DNA from: Excoecaria cochinchinensis | Lineage: Eukaryota > Streptophyta > Magnoliopsida > Malpighiales > Euphorbiaceae | Reading direction: 5' to 3' | Assembly: GCA_947683425.1 (NCBI GenBank) | Contig: CANTUQ010000031.1 | Coordinates: 10,042,501-10,106,500, forward strand | DNA length: 64,000 nt | Shown: piece after piece, positions 22,152-33,567 of the stretch | Numbering within the stretch: position 1 is the first letter of the stretch | How the letters are laid out: every line of letters begins with the position of its first letter | Made by a program: the position numbers and the translations under genes | Notes under the pieces: generated by a model | Told to the model about the DNA's origin: nothing | The model's input: the letters and a program-made list of their open reading frames with translations, nothing else | The model's database searches: none

Positions 22152-24367
22152 TTTACAGTGTCTTTAGTGTGATTCTAGTATAGAGTGATGTTATGAGTGT
22201 TGCATTATGCAGTAGAGTTAAAAGTTAAGCATGCTTGTGGTATAGCAAACCCAGGACGGGTGATCTCGGGTTAGTTATACAGTCCGACCGGAAGCCGTCG
22301 GTCAAAAAATTTTTATTTGGTAAAATTGATTTGTGGACTGTCAGGAGTCTAGTGGTGAAATTTGGAGTGAAAACAAGGTCAAATATGACTCCGGAAGTCA
22401 TTCTGAAGTTGGTCTCTAGTTAGGTTCAATTGAACCGGAATTTGACCAAATTTTTAAAAATAGTTCTAGAGCTCTAAAGGGTGTAATGTGGGAAGTGTGT
22501 AGGCTTAAAATAATTTTTAGTAATTTTTGACAGTATTAGATTGATGTTTTACGATAGAATTGAAAAGGGTTGAATCGAACCGATTTAAGTGAACCGGACC
22601 CCAAATGGACTCCGATTGAGCTAAAAATTTGCAGGAAGGATATTTTATATGTTTTAAGAATGATGGAATTAGTTGGGAGTGAAAATAAGTTGAACAACAC
22701 ATAGATGCTTTAAAACAGTGGGAATTGACTAAAAACCAAAATTTTGGTTCAAACCGGCAGGACCACTTCGGTTGCATCAGTTTGGTTCAATTGCACACTA
22801 TATAAGGAAGCAAAAGGCTAGATTGCTCTAGATAAATCTTCCCTCCACCACCTCTAACTCTCCCTCTCAAGGCCAAATACATTTCTTCTTCTCCTCCATC
22901 ATTTTTCTTCATTCTTCTTCAATCTTTTCACAAAATCTGGCCTCCTAGACAAATTTTAGTCCCTCTATAACCTAATAGAAGTGATTGGAGTCCATTTGAA
23001 GGATTGGAAGTGGGATTTTTCAAGTGTTCAAGGTTTTTAATTGGGTTTATTAGTCCCTATGGTGGTTTTCAAGGGTGTAGAGTTCATTTATGAAGTTATT
23101 TTGTAAAAAGGAAGTATATATTTGATGATTTTTCCCTTATGTGAATTCGGCCACCATAGGAATTCAAGGTGAGGAAGAGCTTTCAAAGGCTAAAGGGAAG
23201 GAAAACGAAGCCTAGAGGGCCTAGAGCAAGAATTTGAGGTTTGTGGTTACAAAATCCCTCTTTTTCCACTTGTTATGTTTGAGTTTTAGGTTATGTTTAA
23301 GTATGAACTTGTGATTAAGGCATGATTAATTGAATCTAATGTGATAAACATGGTTAGGGAGGTTAAATAAGCATATGTATGTGATTTAAATGAATTACAA
23401 AAACATAGATGGAAAACCATAAGTGAGGCCGAATTGAATGATGATGAAATTATGAATGAATAAGGTTAATTATGGTATGTAATTGATGCTTATGATTAGT
23501 ATAACTTGAAAATTGTATGTTTGAGTGGTTAAATGAAATTAAAGTGAACATAATGAAAAGTTAACACCTTGGCAGAATTGAACTTATGGGACTTTAATGT
23601 GTATTTTGATGTTTAATAGTATATAACGGCATAAAACAATTAATTGGTGATAAATGAGTATGTATGCAAAATTATAAGTGAAAATGATGACTTGGCCAAA
23701 ATGTGTATGTTGACATAATATGAAATTTAAGTGAATTTTAATGATATTGTGCCCTTAGTAGTAGTTTGGTAGTGAAATCTAATCCAGGACATAATTGCTA
23801 GCCATAGGGATTCCACACCGCGGTACGAGTCATGGCGACTCGCTATTGATAGGCCAATGATGGTATGTCATAGTGTATAGTGTTCAAAAGTGATTAGCGT
23901 AGTGCAATGCAGTGATGAATGGTCTTATTAGGGTCATTCTATAGTGTAGTGGATCTGTGGGGTCCACGTCCCGCATACCCGGACAGTAGATTTTCAACCG
24001 GGTGATATTAGGGGCAATATGGTAATTATGAGGAAAAATTGATTAAATAGTAATAAATGAGAAAATAAGTGAAAACGGGACTAAATTGAAGGAAATAGAA
24101 AATCTAGGGGTGAAATGGTAATTTTACACAAGATGGATAAAAATGGAGTAAGGTAAAAAGTGTAAATAATAAGGGTAATTGTGTAAATAAATGAAAATGT
24201 TGGGACAAAAAGGTAATTTGGTGTAAAGGTGATAAATTAGGGACTAAATTGTAATTTGGAAATAATTAAAGGTTAAAAAGGAAATTTAAGTGTAAAGAAG
24301 GGTAAATTGGTAATTAAGGGCGAATAAAAGGGTAAAAATGGAAAATGTTAATAAAAAAGGGTAAAAT
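22152..24367 (+). repeat. 5' LTR of element C, second segment
   Basis: Follows 8542-8587 after removal of element A (TTTAC shared) and aligns along its length with 51822-54050 of the 3' LTR, with many scattered substitutions. It includes a TATATAAGGAAGC segment (22799-22811, a possible TATA box), a pyrimidine-rich leader (22840-22930) and an exon-like block with frame EEELSKAKGKENEA before TAG near 23175-23220. The 3' LTR's GTAAGTGC donor is deleted or altered in this copy. It ends at the insertion point of D. No open coding region. Confidence 0.9.
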
Positions 24368-25504
24368 TGTAACACCCCTTACCCGTACTTAGGCGATCCC
24401 ATCCGATAAGGAGTGAGATGCCGTATGAGTGGAGGTGCCAACACACGGATATAGAATATACATTCATCCATACATAAACATACATACCGAATTACAGGGT
24501 AAATTAAAACTTTGCGGAACCAATCATGAAATAAGCTGATCATGCATTAATATAATAGAAATCATTACATTACTGTTTGATCAACCGAAAGATACAAAGG
24601 GTAATTACATAACCAAAATTATACATATACATATGCGGCAGCTATTACAAAACTGAAATAAGAGAGTTCTATTACAAAAATAATCATCGAGATACAAACA
24701 TTTGGCCCTACACTAAAGACCCGGCTGTGTTGACTTCGATGGCTGCGACTCTCCCTAGCAAACTCCTTCCGCACCTGCACGGGTAAACACACCATGCTAA
24801 GCGATAAACGTTTAGTGGGGAAACACACATATAGCATAAGGACAACCATTCACAACGGTCATCAAGGCAAACACATACAGATGGCATACTCAGAAATACG
24901 CATTAAACAAGAGTATGAACATATGAACATGTAAACATATAAAGTCATACCTTTGATAAAATACCACTGCCTTCATAACATCTCATAAATAAGCATATTC
25001 GGATAGTACAATTTCATACTTAATAAAGCAATTCAAAAAGATAAAGTGCCTGCTGACTCAAAGTAGTGGATAATGAGTGAACAAACAGTACTTTACGGGT
25101 ACGAGCCGATTACAAACAGTACCTTACGGGTACGAATCGAGAAACCAATTTTTACTTTTAATTTCCACAAAACATTTTCAATAGGGACCTTAAACAAGAT
25201 CCGAACACAAAGGAGTTTGCGAGGAACCAAGCGGGGACCTGATCGGGGTCCAACTGAACAAAGGGCTGCAGCTAAGAGACTCTATTAGGCATGCCTAACT
25301 ATCCACTAGACTGACTCTTGCAGGCTAAAAGTTATACAGTTAACATCCGCATTTCAATTATAACCAGCAAAGAATATTCATACTTTAAATAGGACAGAAA
25401 ATGCATGATTATGGCTTAAATTAAATGATAATGAATGTTAAAATCAATAATATAACATCTCTAACACACGTGAAGAAAACAGGATTTTATTGCAAAAATA
25501 GGGT

Positions 25505-25838
25505 AGGTCACGGTGGTAATCAGATTTGTTGCCACCGTGACATACCAAAGATCTATGGCAGAATGTAAGTCTGGGGTACCTCACGGTGGTAACTAAACTA
25601 GGTTGCCACCGTGACATACCTAGACCCCAAAACAGAAAGCACCTATGGGGTACCTCACGGTGGTAACTAAACTAGGTTGCCACCGTGACATACCCACTGC
25701 CCAGAACAGAAGCTAAAGTCTAGACACCTCACGGTGGTGACCAGAGTGGTTGCCACCGTGACATGTTCAAACTCTGGGCAGAATGCATTTGGTTCATGCC
25801 TCACGGTGGTAACTAAGTAGGTTGCCACCGTGACCCAT
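25505..25838. repeat. palindrome array in LTR D, 73-bp period, CACGGTG class
   Basis: Five units of TCACGGTGGTAAC...GTTGCCACCGTGA begin at 25508, 25581, 25655, 25729 and 25801 (spacings 73, 74, 74 and 72). The linkers carry a GGCAGAATG-type motif and a GGTACCTC or GACATACC edge. Read in element sense, monomer and linker match those of arrays H and J. Confidence 0.9.
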
Positions 25839-26227
25839 GCCCAGATGCGATTCCTGAAGGCAAATTTCCAGATTTTCAAGCAAAAAATCCCACAACTCTC
25901 ATATCAAACAACATATCCTCACTCCAATAACAAAATTAAACTATTCAAATATCATTAAATCATGCCATAACCGAATCTTACTCATAAATTCAAAGAACAA
26001 CATCAATTAACACAATCAATTGGATCACTATTCACATCACATATCCATCAATCTCATAAATGATTCCAAAATTCACAATCAAGGTTTAATAGACAAAGAG
26101 AACCAAAACCCATAACATAAGAACTAATAAAAGCATCAAGAACATCAAAATTTCTAGAATTTTGTTCAATTAACACATGCTATCAAAACATAACACAAAT
26201 TCCCAAACCTCAAAGTTAGAAGCTCTA

Positions 26228-26406
26228 TCACTTGGTTCCACTAGATCCAGCAACTTCCTTGCCTTTAGGATCTCTTGGAGGCTCAACTAAGCAACAAACC
26301 ACAAAAATACACAAACTCAAAACCCTAACTTAAAACCTTAAACTAGAAAAAAACAAGGGAATAAGAAGAACTTGAACAAAAGCAAAACCAAAAGCATAAA
26401 GCTTAC
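26228..26406 (-). other. intron-like segment and conserved short exon in LTR D
   Basis: In element sense a GTAAGC donor (26406-26401) and a GCTTAG acceptor (26287) bound 120 bp. The exon-like frame reads VEPPRDPKGKEVAGSSGTK and then TGA (26230-26228). Here the frame stays open across the inferred splice into the pyrimidine-rich leader, but no ATG is seen. Compared with LTR A most differences are in third codon positions, including an Arg codon changed from CGT to AGA. Confidence 0.55.
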
Positions 26407-26914
26407 CAATCAAACACAAGGTGTAATTAATCCCCACCACACCAACTTGAATCCAAGCAAAACACTTAGAGAAGAGCAAAGAGGAAGAAGAAGAGGGAAG
26501 GAGAAGGGAGAACGAGAAATGGAGTTTGAAATTCTAAATTTCCCCTTTTCCTCTTTCTCTTTCCTTTCTTTTCTCCCCCTTTACACTTGTCAACATCTTA
26601 GTGGAGGGCCTTATTCACTCACACACTACATGCACATGTCTCACACACAATGAAACACTCTAATAATGCACCCTACATAGGTATGAGCAACACACACAAT
26701 GCAATTTCCTCTATTACACACACATAATAATATGCTCACATGCATGTAATCACAACTCCACTTATGCACACCTTATCTCTATATGCACTCCCACACCGGA
26801 ATAAAACCACAAAACATGCAATATTCTCAACATGCACTTATTATATGCCAAACGCATACAAATACATACTCACATATATGGCTCATTCTACTAGGGGGCA
26901 AACGGGGTGTGACA

Positions 26915-27155
26915 AAAAATTGTAAATTAAGTGTAATTAGGGTAATTTGGTAATTAAGTGGAAAGGAAAGGACATAAATGGAATTATTGAAAAGTAGGGA
27001 CATAAATGGAATTATTAGAAAGATGAGGACATAATTGGAAATGTTGAAAAAGATTAAGTACATAAATGTAATAACTGAAATGGTAAGTTTAATTAAAGGA
27101 TTAAAAATATTAGTGAATAAAGTGATTTATTAAGTAATTATGTAATTAAATTGAT
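26915..27155 (+). repeat. 5' LTR of element C, third segment
   Basis: Continues the C LTR (compare about 54046-54290) with its repeated GGTAATTTGG / GGACATAAATGG phrases. It ends abruptly at about 27155, where B-family gag sequence begins. About 350 bp of LTR expected next are missing. Confidence 0.85.
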
Positions 27156-27852
27156 AGCCCACTAACTTCATAGCCGCTGCAACTAATTGGTAATAGCCCA
27201 CTGGTTGCATAACCACCATCGTCGAAAATGGTCCCCTAATCACTTCCCTCAAACCATTTTCGAAATGCCGACACTTGAAATCCTCTATCAATAACACATC
27301 CGGCACATACTTTCTCAACCGACTGAACTCTTTCTCATAGTCGCTGACCGACATATTCCTTTGCTTCAAACTGATAACTCCTTCCACTTCGCCTCTCGAT
27401 AGGCCTTTGTAACATACTTCTTTTTGAATTCTTGAACAAAGAATTCCCAAGTCAACTCAGCCGGTCTTAAAGGATTGCAAAGGACAAGCTTCCACCAATC
27501 GTATGTCGACCATTGCAAAAGCGACACCGTGCAAGGAACTCTCTGATTCGGAGGACAACCCATCTCTTGTAGAATCCTATCAGTTCTCTATATCCAAAAA
27601 TTCACCATGTCCGATTGGTCCAAAGAAGTTCCACGAAAACTCCTCTACTCCTCTCTTTCTCAAAAGTTCCATATGAGCTTTGGGAGCTGTCAGTCTGTCA
27701 ACCAAATGCAGTAACCCTTGCACTAAAGCTGGATTCTTATAAGCTAGACTAGGACCCTCTACTAGAGCATGCTCACGTGCAGGCTGATCAACTCCTACCG
27801 GATTCACACTACCCATCATCTCACCCACGTTCTCAAAAGGATCAGACTCCAT
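27156..27852 (-). pseudogene. B-family gag fragment, left copy
   Basis: Minus-strand start ATG at 27852-27850 (MESDPFENVGE), then a gag core in pieces: LTAPKAHMELLRKRGVEEF near 27650, CTVSLLQWSTYDWWKLV near 27500, LKQRNMSVSDYEKEFSRL near 27350, ending near YYQLVAAAMKL at 27175. Stops and frame changes at about 27585 and 27370 break it. These are the landmarks of chromovirus gag, as in element A. Zinc knuckle and all of pol are missing because the copy is cut at 27156 against the C LTR. Confidence 0.85.
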
Positions 27853-27959
27853 CTAACTCTACACAAGACAGTATCTGTATTAGGCCACAACTCTAGACAG
27901 ACTCACATGTATATACTCTATACTCTGTCATCTTATAGAACAGAACCACCTAAACTTAT

Positions 27960-27971
27960 GCTCCGATACTA
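27960..27971 (-). other. degenerate primer binding site next to LTR B1
   Basis: In element sense TAGTATCGGAGC, two mismatches from TGGTATCAGAGC, 7 bp inside the LTR edge. The B2 counterpart at 44497-44508 (TGGTATCCGAGC) has one mismatch. Confidence 0.7.
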
Positions 27972-27978
27972 ATAAAAT

Positions 27979-30382
27979 TGTAACACCCCAATACTACTTA
28001 GGAGGATATCGGAGCGCTATGCACAAAACAATAAACATACATACATATATCTGAAGCGGAAGCATATAACAATATACGAGATCAAATTAATCATACACTA
28101 TAGATAATTAGTAAGATTACAAAAGCATTCTTTTAACATTTACATGCACATACATCGAAATGTTCATTTATAACATATACATAAAACTTGATCATAATTA
28201 TCCCTTACACGTACTTATACAGAGCTATACAAAATATAGCAAATTACAAAAAGGAAACTATAACTGGGACTCCTAGTGGCCGACCTGCAGATGCCTAACT
28301 CATTAAACGAACCTGCCACCTACACGAAAAATAACCCGTGCTAAGCGATAACGCTTAGTGGGGAGGAATAAAAGCTAAAAGTAACATATATATATATATA
28401 TATATATATAAAATCAAGTACAAAACCAAATAACAAAGACCGCACAAATAATTTACATGTGTTATAACATACATAACCATTTAACTTGCACACTCATTAA
28501 GACGATGCGGTAATATCATATCTTAACATCTTCGTTACATGCATATATATAAGCATATAATAAATGAAACATCGGTGTATAATAAAAACATCAATACTTT
28601 AAGTCCTACCATTGCTCAGCCACATATACATATAACATATAACCATTTTCATAGACATATGATAGCTTGAGTTCACAATGAATAGTGGATTTAGGTACTA
28701 TTGATATTGATAAGACACAGTATCAGAAGCATATAGAGACACGGGTCTCGAATCATATATACCCGAAGATAGAAGGGGAGTCCGAAGTCTCAAATCATAT
28801 AGACCCAAACGGGGCCGGCTTATAAGAGCCAAACGGGGCCAACATGTAGCAGCTGCACTCACACACTAACCCTTAATAAGCATTCTTATCTATCCACTAC
28901 TATGACCACTCAAGCTTATATTGTCATATAAACATTTCCTTGGCAACGCATAAAGACTAAGTTCCAAAAACTCAACTCATATAAAGTTATCCAATAAAAA
29001 TAACAGGTGATTCAAGTATTCATTTATGAAATCAAGAATAAACAATACAAAGTATAATCATATGACTCCCATGAGTGAGAAACCATGCAAAGGAATCTAA
29101 AAGAAAAACATTTAAAAAATAGGGATCTTTCGCGCTCGCGACAAAGACTGCGCCCGCGACAGACGCCAAACTCCATTGGTCGTGCTCACGATAGAAGATA
29201 GGGCCTCGGTCACGCAAACGCACAGTAGCGCGCTCACGACAGGGACCGCTAGCCAAAAATATAGCTCCCGCCCTCTCTGTTGTGCTCACGACAGAGCATT
29301 CTCAGCAGAAGCTCGGTTGGAGTTCTCTGCCAGAGCTCTCGCCCCAGTCTGGAACCCAAGCTCTCTGTTGCGCTCGCAACAGACAGTAATTTTCAGACCT
29401 GGAAATGCAAAACACCACTTCAACTCATGCTCAACTTGACCCAACCTCAAATTATCATGCATATAACCTCAATTCAATTAATATATGCCTTCTAAACATG
29501 TTGAAAATCATATTGGCAACAATTAACACTTATTAAGACAATTAATTTAGCAAGAATGGTCAAACAAAATATCAAACCCATAATTTACTCTTAACTCACA
29601 CAAATCCACTTTCAAACATCATATAACAAAATTACCTCTATCATGTTTAACATATACACAAAACTCAACTCAAACATGTATCAAAACACATTTAACAACT
29701 CAATTTTCCAGAATTAAAGCAAAATTATAAACATATCAAAAGTATCTACACTCCCAAACCTCAAAATTGCAGCTCTAAACAGTGTTTTTGAGGTCCAACT
29801 TTCTCTTTCCCCTTACTCTACCTCTTATCTTCAAATTCTTGCAATCAAACCAACCAAAACCACTTGAATCAGAAACTCACAAACTCAAAAACTTAACCAA
29901 AATGTAAAAGAAGAAGGAGAAGAAAATCCATCCTCCAACTTACCTCTTCAAAGACCAACTTATATCTCTTTAATTACAACCCAAGCTCTTAGAAAATCAA
30001 CCAACAAGAGGAAAGAAGAAGCAAGAAATGAAGAGAAGAAAAGGAAAACGGGAAACGTAGGAAGAAGAATGGGAAACAAGGAAAAATCTTTGTTTCCCTC
30101 TCTTCTCTATGCCTTTCGTTTCTCTTTTCATTTAATACCTCCAACCACCTAGCTTAGGTGTCAATTCCCTATTGGTCAATCTTAAAATATCTTTGACTTT
30201 TATCCTTTTGGTCCTTAGCATAATTCCATCACTCACTTAATTAAAATCTTTCTCTTTAAAACTTTAATTGCTCTTCAATTTAGTCCTCATAAAATCCAAT
30301 TCTCACTTGTACAGTTGTAATTATGCCCTTTTTAAAGCAATAAACTTGCAATTTCTACTAGGGTCCAATTCGGGGTGTTACA
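27979..30382 (-). repeat. LTR B1, flanked on both sides by B internal sequence
   Basis: TGTAACACCCC...CGGGGTGTTACA, 2404 bp. In element sense: leader with GTAAGTTGG donor (about 29945), degraded palindrome array (29125-29390), stem-loop CTAAGCGATAACGCTTAG (28341-28358), and an AT microsatellite (28385-28411). The AGGCATGCCT box has decayed. To its left lie primer site and gag; to its right lie polypurine tract and the pol end, so it served as 5' LTR for one unit and 3' LTR for another. Confidence 0.9.
29125..29390. repeat. degraded palindrome array in LTR B1, TCGCG class
   Basis: Five recognisable dyads of TCGCGCTCGCGA type have cores at about 29134, 29184, 29231, 29284 and 29372 (spacings 50, 47, 53 and 88). 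Many CG sites have become TG or CA, breaking the stems, as expected after methylation-driven decay. Confidence 0.7.
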
Positions 30383-30482
30383 AATCTTCCTCCCTTAAGA
30401 AATTTCGTCCTCGAAATTTCCACGCTAGCAACAAAGGATTAAACCATCATATCTAAATATCTTATAACAAAACTTAAAATAT
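30383..30482 (-). pseudogene. B-family polypurine tract and pol 3' end
   Basis: In element sense a purine run (AAGGGAGGAAGATT, 30383-30396) abuts LTR B1, preceded by a phrase reading GNFEDEIS, the tail found after the chromodomain in A and H. Everything between this tail and the gag-protease linker at about 30483 is deleted, so protease, RT, RNase H and integrase are gone. Confidence 0.75.
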
Positions 30483-31211
30483 CACGACTAACCAGAAGGA
30501 CCTACGGGCTCTTCGACATCTTCTCGAATCATAGCATAGACTCGTGCAAGACCACCAACAGCAATAGGTAATTTCTCCACGGTATCTAATGGCACTTGAG
30601 AGGTTTTAGCTTTACCTCTACTACTTCTTGTTACCCCAGTTCTATCTCCACTGCCTCTACTTTATTGCTGATCCGGGCAATAAACAAATCGATGCTCCAT
30701 GCTACTGCACTTGAAGCATGCTCCTGTAATCTTTCGACACGTACCCCAGTGTTGTCTCTGGCAATGCTCACATTCCGGTGTTCTACTACCTCTACTAGAG
30801 GGGGGTGCTACACTACCTACCTCCGAAGGTACTTGGGCTACCCCTCTAGCCACTAGCCCATTTGGAATTTCTCTAGCTCTCTTATTACCAATCACTATAC
30901 CATCTGACACCTTCTTCTTCTGTTCTCTTCTTTGCTTCACCATATCCGACTCCTCTAACTTCATAGCCGCTGCAACTAACTGGTAATAGCCCACTGGTTG
31001 CATAACCACCATCACCGATAATGGTCCCCTAATCACTTTCCTCAATTCATCTTCAAAATGCCAACACTTGAAATTCTCTGTCAATAACACATTCGACACA
31101 TACTTACTCAACCTGATGAACTCTTTCTCATAGTCACTGACCGACAGATTCCTTTGCTTCAAATTCATAAACTACTTCCACTTCGCCTCTCGATAGGCCT
31201 TTGTAAATACT
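30483..31211 (-). pseudogene. B-family gag fragment, right copy, with zinc knuckle
   Basis: Minus-strand frame 31168-30662: LKQRNLSVSDYEKEFIRL, a basic stretch, a His/Cys segment (CEHCQRQHWGTC) and a CX2CX4HX4C knuckle near 30690-30715, then a stop at 30662-30664. Past it the linker continues to an ARVYAM motif near 30540, just before where protease should begin. The left copy has the gag N-terminus and the right copy the C-terminus; they overlap over the SVSDYEKEF to AAAMKL part with high similarity. It is cut at about 31211 by Tat-like DNA. Confidence 0.85.
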
Positions 31212-31483
31212 TGTACACACTGAGTCCTGAGGCAGTCCAAGATCATGATTACCTAATGATGGAAATAAGGATAAATTTATCGGCGATAAAGTGAGAATCG
31301 ATAATTCCCCTTATCAAGTTCTTATATCCGTAACAAAATACTTTTAAATTTTATATAATTATATTTATTTTGGTTTTGTTGTGTCTTTTTATTTTTATTT
31401 TTATTTTTATTCTTTATTTTTTATTTTTCATTTTATATTTCATTTTTATTTTTGTTTTTAGGAGGAACGGTTTTTTTTGGGCT

Positions 31484-31720
31484 TCGCGTGTAGGCGTGAG
31501 ACTGCCCCGTGGGCGCGACATGCCGACGTGCACCGACTCCTGGACACGCAAGGCACACCCAGTGGGCATCACCCGAGCCTATGCGCATGAGGCATGCCCC
31601 AGCGACCGATGCCCGCACGTGGGGCACGCGATGTGCGTCCACTGGGCGATGCCCGCACCCGGGCGCACGACATGTGGCCACCCACTAGTGGGCAGTCTCC
31701 CTCCTATCCCTTTTCCACCT
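31484..31720. repeat. GC-rich palindromic block in Tat-like LTR
   Basis: An island of high GC in AT-rich surroundings, with short dyads such as GCCCGCACCCGGGC and GGGCAT/ATGCCC and repeated GATGCCCGCAC. It sits about 270 bp after the LTR start, a position equivalent to the block at 33793-33990. Confidence 0.55.
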
Positions 31721-32371
31721 GCCAATTCTTGTCTTGGACAGATTTTGAAGACCGTTTTTTTCAGTTTTCAGGGAATTTTGGGGGAAGAACAATGGAAAGG
31801 GGGTTTTGTCCTTTCCCCTTTTCAGAAGAAAGGGGAAAATAAAGAAGAAAGACTTTTCATTTTGTGAGGATGGGTTTTTTTTGAAGGAGAAACAAAATGA
31901 AAAAGAGTGTTCTAGAGAAAAGGAAAAAAAATCTTTCAGTTTTAGAAATCTCTTCCTTTGATTTCTTGAATCCGAAAAAATATTTGGAGTTTGAGCTTAG
32001 ATTGAGATAAGGAAATCCATTCCCTTACCTTGGGTTTATTATCAAACAACATAATAAAAAAAAATTAATTTGTTTTCGGTTGAGTTTTTTGAGTAATTGA
32101 GTTATTTCGAATCTATTTTAAACTTTAACAAGGGGAGTTGGATTCAAATATCTTACTTCTATATCATCGAAATCTGAGGGTAAAGATTCTTGGATCCATT
32201 TTCATCATTTCGTTTCATTTTATTTGTCATTATTGTTGTTAATATTATTGTCTTTAATGTTAACGTTGCCTCTATTTTTGTTACTATTATTATTATTATG
32301 GTTATTATTTATTCTTATTATCATTCTCAATATTATTACCATTACTGTTATTGTTATCTTTATTGTTTTGA

Positions 32372-32551
<180 letters not shown>

Positions 32552-33567
32552 TGTTGTAGTTGCAATTGTTATTATCGTTATTATCATGTTTTTGCGTGAC
32601 TCACTTTTAATTCCCTTTGCATGTGATTGGTTCAATTTAGCCCATTTCATTTGCTGCATGTATGTTAACTATGTTTTTATATTTCTTTTGCCTTTATGTT
32701 TATGTGGTTGATCTTAGAATTATTACTAACCTTTTCATTGTTGTTTATGTTTTCTTGTTTGGGTTTAAAATGTGATCTTGTTTACATGTACGCCTTCGTG
32801 ATCGAATGGAGGGGTTATGGCGCATAGGAGACTATGTCGATTGGGTAAGACACTACCAACCCTTTAATTGTATTTATTTGCAAATCAAATAGTTTTATTT
32901 TGTACGCGTGTAGGATAAAAAATCAGGATGCTTGTGATGTGGGCCATCATGTATTGAACAAAATCAAGTGAATTAAGTGGTCTTCTATCAAAGGATTTCA
33001 TGCCCCGGTAGGTTCACCTTAATTTGCTTGAAGTGTTTAAATACATAATGGCCGACACCCATACGTATGCACATTTTTGAGAGACATTATGCTACCGGTT
33101 TTTTTCCATGCACCATACGCATCCATTGGGTTCCTCGGTTGGCCCATGGATTAAGCCCACCTAGGAAGAGACAAATTGATCTCGTGTGAGGGAGTTAAAA
33201 TGTTGGAAGGATCTACTTGCTTGTATATGGTTACAAAGTGCTGCACGACTCATGATCATGCATTGTATATGTCATTCATGCATCATTTTAACAAGGTGAG
33301 CTATGCAGCCATCATAGATTTGTCCGAGTGGTTTAGGGATCTCAGTGGACGGCTGATTAGAAATCCTATCTTCAAGTGCCCAGGAAGGGTATCAGTTTGG
33401 GGGTTCAGATTCACTCTCAGAGGGCGCGAAGACTTTGTATTCAGACTTTTCAGCAGAGTTCAGTATGGTTGATCCTTCGAGAGAGACCGAGGCGATACGC
33501 ACTTTGATTGTTAAGTAGGAGATTGGAGCAATTTGAGAATAGGGTAATGGTTATGATGAAGAGCATG

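Larger units (their letters stand above)
24368..26914 (-). mobile_element. solo LTR D nested in the 5' LTR of C
   Basis: TGTAACACCCC...GGGTGTGACA, about 2547 bp. AAAAT stands at 24363-24367 and again within 26915-26920, a 5-bp duplication with one ambiguous A. Its first 60 bp and last 35 bp are clearly sister to LTR A, and it shares the AGGCATGCCT box (25287-25296) and stem-loop (24797-24815, one pair changed), but its palindrome array is of another class. No internal region is present. The host LTR resumes at about 26921 in register with 54050. Confidence 0.9.

Noticed and set aside
31370..31867. 165-codon frame with Cys/His/Arg-rich middle
   Set aside because: It covers the GC-rich block of a Tat-like LTR. 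The opposite strand is open too, and the start is a run of Phe and Ile from T-rich DNA.
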